Origin: Phoronis australis
Lineage: Eukaryota > Phoronida > Phoronidae
DNA length: 64,000 bases
Reading direction: 5' to 3'
Assembly (NCBI GenBank): GCA_002633005.1
Contig: NMRA01000200.1
Span: 60,430-124,429, forward strand
This document shows, one piece after another, positions 39,901-51,900 of the stretch. The position numbers were made by a program, and so were the translations under genes. How positions within the stretch are numbered: position 1 is the first letter of the stretch; every line of letters starts with the position of its first letter. The notes below the pieces were generated by a model, which did not search any database, was not told where the DNA came from, and saw only the letters and a program-made list of their open reading frames with translations.

Positions 39901-42900
39901 CCCAGGACATGCGAGCACCCTGCACAATATTGCCAACGTACATTGCAGACGGACCCACCTCTGCAATACAGATATCAATCATTGAACAAGGTCCTGAATA
40001 AGCAACACCTATGAATAAGCAGAGATCAAGGCGCCTCAATAAGCACAGATCAAGGCCCCTGAACAAGCATGGAGTGAGTTTCATGTTAACCCCTGCTATT
40101 CTTTGCAGACTTTAAGCAACTCTTTAAAACAATAAACAATAATGAATCCTTCACCACCCATCAATAGCAACAATCTGAGAAACAATTAGACAGTTCAGGG
40201 CTTGGAATGACCACCAACAATTAGACAGTTCAGGGCTTGGAATGACCAACAACAATTAGACAGTTCAGGACTTGAAATGACCAACAACAAAAAAGAGGAA
40301 AATTTTCCAGGTGATGTATCGTTCCACAAATAAATAGGCTTGTGTGATAGAAATATTTTTGTTTTGTAACATTTAACAGAAATAAACATGTTTGCATTAA
40401 TAGCCAAAATAATGATAAAAATAGACGAAAAAAGAGGAAACGGGAAACCAAATAAGAGGAAATCGAAACCAAAAAGAGGGAATTCTCTTAAAAGAGGAAA
40501 ATTCCAAACCCCGACAGTTATTAGAAATAGTACGACACGATCTCACCTCCTGTCCTGACCTCGCGAGGTTTAGGTAGGTTAGTGACACAAGTGTGAGGGC
40601 ACATGAGTACATTGGCCGGGTGGAGACTGCCCTCTAGGAACTTTTTCTTCGTCTCGTACAGGTGAATGCCTCCTAGTGGTGTCTAGAGCAAACCACAAAA
40701 GAAAAGATATTTAACACTTCACAATGTCAAATGACACCACAGAGAAACAAAAGAAGATTGTTTAGGAGCAAGTGAATGCCTAACAGTGGCCATAGTGCAT
40801 CAGATCACAAACATTAATGAGCTCCTAAAATTACAATAATCAGATGCTTTTCAATATAATGTCGGGGGCTAACAGAACACAAGAGCTTCCATGACACAAA
40901 TGAGAAGTTGACTGCATTACAAGAATACTTTCTAGGAGAGACTGACTTTAATCCAACATTCTAGTAACTACTAAAAAGGCACTGCACGAAATTTTGATCA
41001 AATGCATGTGCTTCAATCTACACCCAGGCTTGCTAATTGCTATTCTAGGCAAACGTGTGTCACTGGAGATGTGTTATGACAAACGTGTGTCACTAGAGGT
41101 GCGTTATGACAAATGTGTGTCACTGGAGATGCGTTATGACAAACGTGAGTCAGTTATGACATACGTGTGTCACTAGAGGTGTGTTATGACAAACGTGTGT
41201 CACTAGAGGTGCGTTATGATAAACTTGTGTCATTTAGAGGTGCCTTATGACAAACTTGTGTCATTTAGAGGTGCCTTATGACAAATGTGTGTCACTAGAG
41301 GTGCGTTATGAGAAACGTGTGTCACTAGAGGTGCGTTATGAGAAACGTGTGTCACTAGAGGTGCCTTATGACAAATGTGTGTCACTAGAGGTGCCTTATG
41401 ACAAATGTGTGTCACTAGAGATGCATTATGCCAACAATGTAATCCAAGTCTTATTCCCAAGACATCATATTCAGCCAGATGTCTGTTACCCAACAATATA
41501 ATCCAAGTCTTATTCCCAAGACATCATATTCAGCCAGATGTCTGTTACCCAGCGTGGAAGGAATGTCTGGCAACCTTGGCTTCAGCGCTCAGCTCCTCCC
41601 AAGAAACTGCACAACTGTCAATCACTCACCTTGGGCAGGTAGTTGGGCGGGACTAGAGCCAAGCAGTAGACGCCCACTTGGTGTATACTGTCTACAGCCT
41701 GCAAGACTCGACTCATCCATTGGAAACTCTGCAACAAGCAATGAACAAGTACAACTGTTGTTTGCCAAGTCTCCCATCATGCAACATTCCAAATAATTTT
41801 TCTCTTAAGTGAAACAAACATACCCACTCTTAAGTGAAACAAACATACCCACTCTTAGGTGTAACAAACATACCCACTCTTAATTTGACATGAAAGATCG
41901 CAACAGAATGGCACTTTGTCATCTGCAATTAAATTTGAGCGTCCCTGGTCAAAAACGCCCGTCAAATCAGGGGCCCAATTCTTGTAAATTAACGACACAC
42001 AACACCATATTGTGGCAAGCGCTGGAAGTAACAGTAAATAATTACCTCCTCTTCAGAACAGTCAGGTCTTTGTTCAGCAATGATTGTAATTCGTTCATCT
42101 CTTAGCACCTTCATGGAAAATACGGCAATTCTAAAAAAAAAGTGAGTAGAAACAAAAAATTCGGATTAATATTTATTTATTTAGTAAATGTTTCATTGCA
42201 AGTAAATAGGCAACACAGAGACTGTGCATGGGTAGTGGGTGGAGTTTTGCCTGTCCATCTATTGCAAACAGCCACTAAATGAATGACAGCACAGTGCCAC
42301 CTGTGGTCTAATCTCTGTATTTGAAACTTGACTTGAAAATTCAACGACTGCATGGCACAGTTTGAATAACTTTGCACATTCGTAATCAAACCAAGCCAAG
42401 CGAGTCGCAATCAGGAGATTAAGACTGTGGACCCTCATCCTGTTGACATACATCTTAAATCAACAGGCAGACATCAAACACCATTTGGTCTTCCACCAAA
42501 GGATTATGAATTAGAAACAAATCCCAACATCAAATATTTCTCAACATCAATCGCTAAACTCACAGCTGGCACCTTTAGTTCATAGACAATTACGACACAT
42601 CACTCAGTTCTTTAAAGTATCATTACATTTTTTTCTCCATGTAGATCCTTACCTGCCTCTGTAGATAAACTTCATGGGCTCCACAGCCAGTACAGTGGCA
42701 ATCACGTCGTCCATATTATGCCGCCGCCCGGTGGAGAGCATCAGACCCTCTCGGCTACCACAGATAAAGATCAGGCCTCCCTGCAACAGATCGGAGTCAT
42801 TGTACATTCAAGAGGTGATAGAAAACTCTGTATGATGAAGACTGTGTGATAGAAAACTGTGTATGTTGAAGACTGTGTGATAGAAAACTGTGTATGATGA

Positions 42901-45900
42901 AGACCATGTGACAGATGTACATTCAAGAGGTGATAGAAAACTGTGTATGATGAAGACCATGTGATAGAAAACTGTGTATGATGAAGACCATGTGATAGAA
43001 AACTGTGTATGATGAAGACCATGTGACAGAAAACTGTGTATGATGAAGACCATGTGACAGAAAACTGTGTATGATGAAGACCATGTGATAGAAAACTGTG
43101 TATGATGAAGACCGTGTGACAGAAAACTGTGTATGATGAAGACCATGTGATAGATAACTGTGTATGATGAAGACCATGTGACAGATAAGCCATGACAGAC
43201 TGTGCAGCTACCATCCAAAATATCAAAAATAACAAAGCTGAAAAAAATTCATCACAAATGTATGGTGTTATTCTGAACACTTAATATCTAACTTGGCGTA
43301 CTCAACCAAATATGGTTTTCCAATAAAAGCAAGAAGTCGAGTTTTACCATGAATTTCAACCATACTGTGGTTATGTTTAAATTCTTGACGATACTGAGGC
43401 TAAAGACAGACGTCATGAACTGTCAAAAGTTAATAAAAATTTAATTAATGACAATTTTAAAACATACTTCAAGTTGGTTAAGAAATAATAATTATCAAAC
43501 AATACTCATGACTAACATGTAAGACAGGTTTCTTAAGCAGGACAGACAAAGCCAATTAAAGCTTACACAAGAGCACACTAAATGAGGGCTGTTCCAGTAA
43601 AATCTGTATGGGAGGGGGGGGAAGGCACTTTTTTTTTGCACCCACCACCCATACTTTTCATTTTTTTCTTAAACCCACCACCTATAATTTTTTATAAGTA
43701 TGAAATGCAACCACCCATAATTTTTTTTAAAAATTTTTATGATCATTGTNTATAAAATTACAACCTACCATTCATCGCATGGGATCTCGCTCGACCTGTT
43801 GTATGCAACCTACCACTCATGGCGTGGAAACTGGCTCCACCTGTTAAACACAACCTACCATTTATCGCATGGGATCCGGTTCCACCAGCTGAGCATTTGG
43901 CTGTGACCTTGAGGTTCCAGGTTCGATGCCGTGCTTTGGCTGATCACAGATGACCAATATTTTCTCCTATAATTTCCCCTTAACAGTGAAAACCTGCAAC
44001 AATAACAAATTTTGAAAATGAAAATGTCACCTATTGAAGTCCGTTAGGAAATCCAGGTTATCCTGAGAAAAGGACAGGAGTTTAAGTGTGTCCCACAGAA
44101 GGAGATACCCCTACTTGTTGCATAACAATGTCCGATAGTGTAACATATTAGTTTAATAGTGCAAATTCTTCTGTTTAGTTGCTGAAGGTTAGCAAGTCAA
44201 CTTTATGTCACAGAATATCTCCCAAGAATTTCCTTACATTAATAACGCTAATTGTCTTATTGCTGGTCTTGTTGTAGACTCTACGAGGTGCTATGTGGAG
44301 GGGCAAAGACTGTTCTGACACCAACAAAAGCGTTTATCCCGGCAGACGACCAATCAACTCTGATGTTTGGTACGATTCCAACTGCAATGGCATTCATGTA
44401 GGTTACCGTTCTTCTGTCCTTTCGTGAATTATATTGCGATACCGTGTCTGCTTAATTCTGAAGTGATAACATACAAACAATTAATTTTGAGAACAAATTA
44501 GGTGATCTTTGTCAGTTTAGGGCTGTTCCAGTAAAATCTGTGTGGGAGGGGGGGGGAAGGCACTTTTTTTTTGCACCCACCACCCATACTTTTCATTTTT
44601 TTCTTAAGCCCACCACCTATAATTTTTTATAAGTATGAAATGCAACCACCCATAATTTTTTTTTTAAATTTTTATGATCATTGTCAGCAGTCACGAACTT
44701 AGCGCATTTCTAAGTTTTGTAACAGAAATCTCACACATCGTTTTCTTCTCTGCACTAAGAAGTTTGCTGTTTTTTACTAAAACTGCTTCACAAATCTTTA
44801 CTGGGGTCAGCAACTAGAGCCGCACGTTGGAGTCCCCATTACAGTTTTAGGAGCTAGTGATTGCAAGAGGAACTAACAAAAATGATAATAATTAAATTTA
44901 TTTCAAGCACTTTGAAAATACATGTATTTAAGACTGCACAACAGTATGTCATATAAACTAACACCAGAACTTTCCCAGAAGGGTTGAGGGTGTATTCGGA
45001 AAATGGCAATTTTCTAACCTTTCACAAAATAATAAGTCTGGCCTCATAAATGAATCGAAAAATACTATCACAAGTAATGCTTTTCTACTTAAATTTGTCT
45101 GGTACATGCGCATATAAACCAACTGGCTGACTAAATAACACACTTTGGGTGATGGTTTGACAACAATCCCACTAACAAAATATTAAACTAGTCTTAACTC
45201 TACTGTATATTTTATATACAAAGATGGCGTAAACAATCTCAATGGAGGATGCTACTAGTGATTTTGTTTGACTTGTGCACAGGCTTTGTGCAAAAACGTG
45301 AAAGCATTTGAGGCAGGAAATTAACTGTATGCTCAGATTCAGCAAAAGCATATGCCTCATTATTCGTCTTCCCAGTTTATGAGTGTCAACACTGAATTCA
45401 ACAGTGCTAAAATGACCTCTACATACTGAGACGGATCTTGACAGTAGCAGAAACTAAAAAGACAGTAAGTTTTCCTATGGCTGACTGAACTCAGATATAC
45501 ACTGTTCATGGGTTATTCCTAGTTCTTCGAGTTTTATGCACCAACACTAACCTCAATTGTGAAATTATTTTGTTGCCAGAAAGAAAAAACAGTATGCCTA
45601 AAGTACGGGTATGGTTAACATAACTGTATTTTTGTGTTTTAACTGAATATTTTCTGGGAATTCCTGCACCTCACTAGACTTAAATATTGTTTTTGACTTG
45701 TCTCGTGTATACACACTGCAAGTGCATCAGTTTCCATTTTGATGTAAGTAGGCACTTAATACTTTATTAGCATACCAAAGATTTGTTTAATGTACTTTGA
45801 AGCACTAGAAATTTTCTGGCCTCGTACTCCTTACTCATTCTGTCACTTGCAGTTTTGCTTAATATGTCATTTCTGTAAATGTCTTATTTCTAGTGAATCA

Positions 45901-48900
45901 CTAATTTCACAAACTTTACTTGAAAAAACATTAACCTATCAATATCTATTGTAGACTGTTTTCCACTGAAGAAATGTTGGATTGTTATTTGAGCACCACA
46001 TGAAAGGCTTTTTGGGGTGCTTGATTGAGCTTTTGAACCCTCTGACACAATTGGTGCTTGTGAATGCAGAGCATGTTTAGCCTTCTTGAAAAGCACTCGA
46101 GGACCTAGCATCGGAATTAGCGTAGACAACTCTTCGTCAGTCAGCACATCCATAACCTGGCCTGTAATTCCTTGTTCTGGAAAACAATTTTTGCAAGCTG
46201 TAATTGCTAAAAGCATCACCTTCACACTAAAATGTCTTGATTTCGGGCAAAATTCTAACCTTCCAAATTCAACTATTCCATTATTCAGAACACAAAGAAT
46301 AAGATCAGTTTTAGTACTGCTATGTACAACTAAGTATTACTTTATTAATATTCCTAAAACTCAATAATTGACAATTTTCAGACATCGCTCATCATTAATT
46401 CTCTATGAAATACAATAGTCAAAAAATGGTCATGGTTTAAAGTGGAAAATGACAAGAGATTAAGGTGAACAAGTCACAGTCACAGTCACACACAACAGTC
46501 TTCCCTGTCCTGTTTCTGCAGAAATTAAAACAAGAGTCATAGCTCAACATAGACGACACAGTGAAAATATGGGGCAGAATTAGATTGCAAATTATGCACA
46601 ATATGCACTGCGGCACCAGCTAGTAATAGCTTTTTTTCAAAGGCACATAATGCCTAGAGAGTAAGCCAAGGCCAGTCTGAGGTCAGACATCTTTACACAA
46701 CAAATTCATCTAACAGTAATATGGAACGGACAATGATTTTTTAATCAAGTTTAAAATTGTCATAGTGGAAATCTGATGGAAAATAAATGTAGTACATGTT
46801 GCATACAAGAAAACGGAGAATGTCGTGCTGTATTTAATGTAAAAACGCAAATAGTGATCCAAAATTCAAAAACTGTACCGTGCAAAATCATTCATCAGGT
46901 TGTATAAATGTTGTCAGTCCTTAAACACGTCATCAAGTACTTACCACGGAACGTGTTCTCCAAGTCTCCAAGTCCAGACTTTTTAAGCCAGTCAGAAACT
47001 TCATCAACATTCCACTGTGCAACAAATAAAAACATAGCTTTAAGTACTTAATTCTTCCATCCCTTTGAGGCCCCCTGTCATCAAGCATTCAGTTTATGGG
47101 AATAGAAATAAGTTTAAGCCCATGCAGTGCCATCAATGAAAACTATATGTTTGGGTTCAGGTGAAGCCCTTGAGTTTAAATTTATAGAGTTCCCAATTTA
47201 CCAGAAGATTATGAAAGTGTGGATCAAGTGGACACTTACAGATGTCTAGATTTAGGCTTGGTTTAGTTGAGAACTTCAGCCTCACCTAATATTACCACGT
47301 TGTGGCACTCCTCAGGCAGGGTAAGTGATGTGATAGGATGTGATTTATACCGGATAGGTGCGTTTCAAAAGTGAATAACATTCATGCAGGGAAATCTTCT
47401 GTTTAGCACTATAACTGATGCATACATGAATGCCAGCAAACCATAACAAAACACTGGGGATGAATGATGTCGCCCTAAATGAAACAGTCCAGATAGTACA
47501 GGGGATTTAGAGTTTGATTTTACCCTCAGCTTTGATTACATAAACTAGCAATTCTTGACAACATTAATCGAAGGTTAACCACACCAGTATTCAACTGAAT
47601 CATTAGTCTTGATTTTGCTGAAAATACCTACCGTATTCGCCGTAATAACCGCCTATGCCCCTACAAGCGCCCCCCCCCCCACGCGTTTTCAGACTTTGCT
47701 GAAATAAGCGCCCAGTCCATGAACGTGTGAACAATGACGTACCTACAGTCCTAAAACTCGGCTACAGTAACGTCTTCAATTTATCAAAAAAAATTCTTGC
47801 ACGGGTCTTCTAGACCACCAGCGGCACTGCTACGTTTGAATTTAGCCGTGACTAAGTATACACTAAAAAGTAACGCAGCGCTTCAAAAATAACGCAACAG
47901 CGTTGCTACTCTCGCGACGACCGTGTCCTACTGTCGTCTGACCTTTCAGTACAGACACATCAACTCACTGTCTTACGAATAAAAATAACTCGGTGTTAAA
48001 CGCACGTGGCCGGGAAGCGCGCGCTACATATATGAACCTGTCATCAAAGACATTACTTGGGAACTATCCACTAATGAAACGGGTAGCATAGCATCGGTAA
48101 GAAATGAATATTGGCACTAATTTCCGACAATTTCTAATACACGTTTGCGTTATTTTTGAGAGAGATTGTTTGATTGGTGTTTTTAAGCCGAATATCCGAT
48201 AAAATGACAACTGACAGTGAATACTTACACACCCTTACACCGAAAAATAACTGTCAGATAGTTACGTACGCATCCAGCCACACGGCGACTAATATGGGCC
48301 TTACCGAGACAAATGTCGAAAGTTTTTAGCACGAGACCGGCAAGTGCTGAATGAAACACGCTCTGGTTTAGGCCTACTGCTTGTGCAAATTTCTCTAGAC
48401 ACATTTAGCTAGTTAGATTGCGTGGCTCTGGACAAAAGACGACCTCTGCTTTGGCAAATGAACTCTGGTGACACGCACGCGCTCGCTTACTCACAAATGC
48501 AGACGAACTTCAAAACAAACGTCACGTGACAACAACAGGTGTGTTCGTCCAGACATTTTTCTCGCCGTCATTTGTTGCCGATCATATACATGTAGATGGC
48601 ACGATGTTGCACAGATTTGTACTGTTAATCCAGACTCCAAGGGAACTTAAAAAAAATCTTAGAGACGTTAGAAAACTAACGAAGATTTCAGGTAATTTTC
48701 TTGAGTCGAAACTATTTTTATTCAAGCACTGAAGTCGCCATATAGAAGACGGCGATTTCGAGGCAGTCAGTCGGCGAGTTTTCGCCTTGGGATTTCAGCA
48801 TAATTTTCTGTAAAATGATCGTAATTAAGTAGCAAAGTTTGATAGCAATGCACCACAGTTTTGTTGAAAGTCCGCGGNAGTCAGTCGGCGAGTTTTCGCC

Positions 48901-51900
48901 TTGGGATTTCAGCACAATTTTCTGTAAAACGATCGTAATTAAGTAGCAAAGTTTGGTAGCAATGCACCACAGTTTTGTTGAAAGTCCGCGGCATGATTGT
49001 TTCGAATCAATTTGTTGATTTTTATTCCCTACATCGCCCTCAACATCCATGACGTGCCTGGGCGCTCTGTACGTCGGAAAAATTGCTAAGCGCTGTTTTC
49101 TGGGGCGGTTGAACGAAAATCTTGGCTAATACACTGGGATAAAGATTTTTATCGACTTAATTTTTCGTTTTCAAAGTAAAAGTGATGAATGATATACCTA
49201 CACATTATTCACTAATGACAGTACCCAGACTCGAAAGTTGTAAGCTCGAATTTTTGCCGACGCGGACCTTTGTGATGCAGCCGGCCTCAAACGACGCGCC
49301 CATTTCTTACTAAGTGCATCGCCCATTTTTTGCTGCTACGATTTTTATGGCAAAAGTAGGTCTACAACCATTTTTAGTTACCTGTATTGGTGGCCTACCG
49401 AGACATTTTACTCCACTTTCGCGCTCACCTGAAAAACCCTCCCTCTACGAGGAAGCGATCCTAATGTGACGGTCAATGGTCTATTCTACATTTCTTTTAG
49501 CATTCTTCTGAGGATAACTCGATGAAATTAGTAAACTAATTACATAATGACATTAATATATCGGTTACAATAGCCAGCCAGCAAGCTGCATGAAGAATAT
49601 CGTCAAAATACTAAATATTTAGTATGCAACTTTGTAACAAGGCAAGCTCTACAATTACTTTCAGAAACACACGTGGAAATCGACTGGAACGGAACTCCTA
49701 ACTTCACCTATAAACAGTGTTAAAATTTTAAGCACAACTCTAACATAAAATTAGACCTACAGAAAACAATGTTAAAGCGTAACTGTGTAAACAATCTTGA
49801 CCAAAACTCACTCCCACTTCCAATTAGACAACTCAAGTGGCCGACCCGACCAGTGAAGAATGCCACGTGTTCAGGAAATCCACAAAACTATTCTAGAAGT
49901 TAATGCATCACAATTAGTTAAGTTTTCCATTAAAAGAACGGCGTTCTTACATTGAAAGAGAGCAGAAGACGGAAATCGGTCAAAAAGTTCGTCTGCTAAC
50001 TTCCGTCAATCCGCTATAGAAGTCCCATATAAGTTAATTACTGGAGTTAAAAATTAACAGAGTAACTATTGAATATATTCTCATGAGGAGTATATGTAGA
50101 AACAATGAACGGAGATAGCTTACCTTTTTCCAAGACATCCTAATCTGCTTATTGCTGCACGTATTCACACAAGTCGTGACTCGTCGTAGACAAATGTTCA
50201 GCAATCACGAAGCACCCAACGCAGTTTTCCTTGCGCCATAGTAAAATCGCTATTAAAACTAATTAGAAAAATAAAAATGCCACCGGAAATGCATGCTATG
50301 TCTCTGTTGGAAATCTGGTTTCTTAAAGCGCAAGAAACCTGGAAATTAATTCCAATCATGTGTTTACAAAATGCTTTTGGGATTCTCATTGTTGTTTTTG
50401 TGGTTGACTGCACAGGCGCTATTCCTCGATCACCACTGTCGTCATTCACTACTATGAAAACATGCGTTTCTATTATTAGCCATCGGGAAATTCGAGCGCC
50501 TGTGGTTGACTGGTGTTATGGGCATGCCGATGGGGAGATCGGAGGGATTGGAAAAAGTCGCCGCTTTTTGCAAGTTGTGTTTAGTTTAGTTGTTGATTAT
50601 GTGTGGATTGTTTATAAAACTTACTGAAATTACCCACCATCAAACATTTATGGCACAATGAAACAACAACGACCTGTAAATTTTTATTTTTTTGAAGTAC
50701 GACCACCAGTCATTTTGAATTTAAATCAAACACAACCACCCATAAATTTTTATTTCAACTGCCGTCCCCCCCTCCCATACGGATTTTACTGGAACAGCCC
50801 TGAGCCAATGCACGACCATTTAATGTATTTTTCACAGAACAAAACCATCCTCTCAAAGCAATCGTCAGGCAACAGTGTTCTCCACAAACTGTTTCCCCTC
50901 AACACAGCAACGAGTTTGGATTTTGCTGTGTCGTGCTTGGCTCGCCTGTGCTGAGTTTGAAAAACAATATGATGAGTTTAAACTCATTGGATACTACTTC
51001 ATTTCTAAGGTTTGGCACCAGTTCAGCGTAATGATTACTACAACTTAGACACAAGCCCCCTCTATTGGAGAACACTGAAAAACAGCAGCAAGCAAGAAAC
51101 TACCGTGAGCATGTCTTATCATAATTGGTGACTCACCGGACCCAGGAACCCAAGGAGACCTGTTCGTACAAATGAGTGCTCACCAATAGCACGACCATCA
51201 CTGGCCAGAGGGTGGATCTAAAATGCAAAAACAGATCAGTAGACAGACTACAGATGGCGCTTTATTGCATGTTGTCAAATCATCTGTTATGACAGCACGT
51301 CTGGTCATTCTGATATTATGAAATACACACAATTGAGCAATCAGCTTGACATTAATGACACTGAGGAGAAAGGCTGAAGTCAACAGGGTATTTCATTAAG
51401 CGCTTGTAAATCTGTCACAACTAATTACTGGTTTTCTTCTATACAGCATTCGCTCGACTTACACAAGCTCATACAGTGTCATCAACTTATCAAATTGACA
51501 TCTGATTCCGACTTAAGTTTCTGCAGTGAATTGTCAGGCGATAACCAACTGATTTTCGCCAAGTTTTATCTTTACTTGGCATTTTTTAAACACCTTTGAT
51601 GAAACACTGCAAATTCCAACATCTATACTTCAAACATGTTGTTTATTGAGGGCAACAGTCACTAACTCTGAACATGTTGTTTATTGAGGGCAACACAGTC
51701 ACTAACTCTGAACATGTTGTTTATTGAGGGCAACACAGTCACTAACTCTGAACATGTTGTTTATTGAGGGCAACACAGTCACTAACTCTGAACACGTTGT
51801 TTATTGAGGGCAACACAGTCACTAACTCTGAACATGTTGTTTAATGAGGGCAACACATAGTTACTAACCCTGAACGTGTTGTTAGAGATGCCTGTCAGGC

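Larger units (their letters stand above)
43586..50800. mobile_element. TIR-bounded DNA element carrying a SAM-domain gene, inserted in a DIP2 intron
   Basis: The left end GGGCTGTTCCAGTAAAATC at 43586 is matched by its complement ending at 50800. The similarity continues for about 34 bp into a GTATGGGAGGGGGG stretch, with one mismatch. TGA stands just outside both ends (43583-43585 and 50801-50803), consistent with a 3-bp target duplication. A second left end lies at 44520 (flank TTA), so the inner 44520-50800 segment may be the true unit or a nested copy. Subterminal CCACCCATAATTTTT units repeat at both ends in the same orientation. Without it the host DIP2 intron would be about 1.1 kb. A 3-bp TNA-type duplication and GGG-starting TIR suggest PIF/Harbinger, but no transposase was found, so the superfamily is open. 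Confidence 0.65.

Noticed and set aside
41049-41430. CRISPR-like regular direct repeats (also at 36.2, 42.8, 54.3 and 61.3 kb)
   Set aside because: The units are contiguous, with no unique spacers, no cas genes and an animal genomic context; these are minisatellites.
42771-43280. 169-codon minus-strand frame of HGLHHTQFSITWSSS repeats
   Set aside because: Minisatellite translation beside a DIP2 exon.
46475-46500. CACAGTCACAGTCACAC run as a microsatellite
   Set aside because: Too short and impure to report as a feature.
48718-49050. 110-codon minus-strand frame starting MDVEGDVGNK
   Set aside because: It spans the n-joined duplicated block and reads the same segment twice; there is no known domain.
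50277-50627. 116-codon plus-strand frame inside the TIR element
   Set aside because: Considered as a transposase or second cargo gene, but it has no catalytic motif, no family resemblance and an overlapping frame on the other strand; left uncalled.
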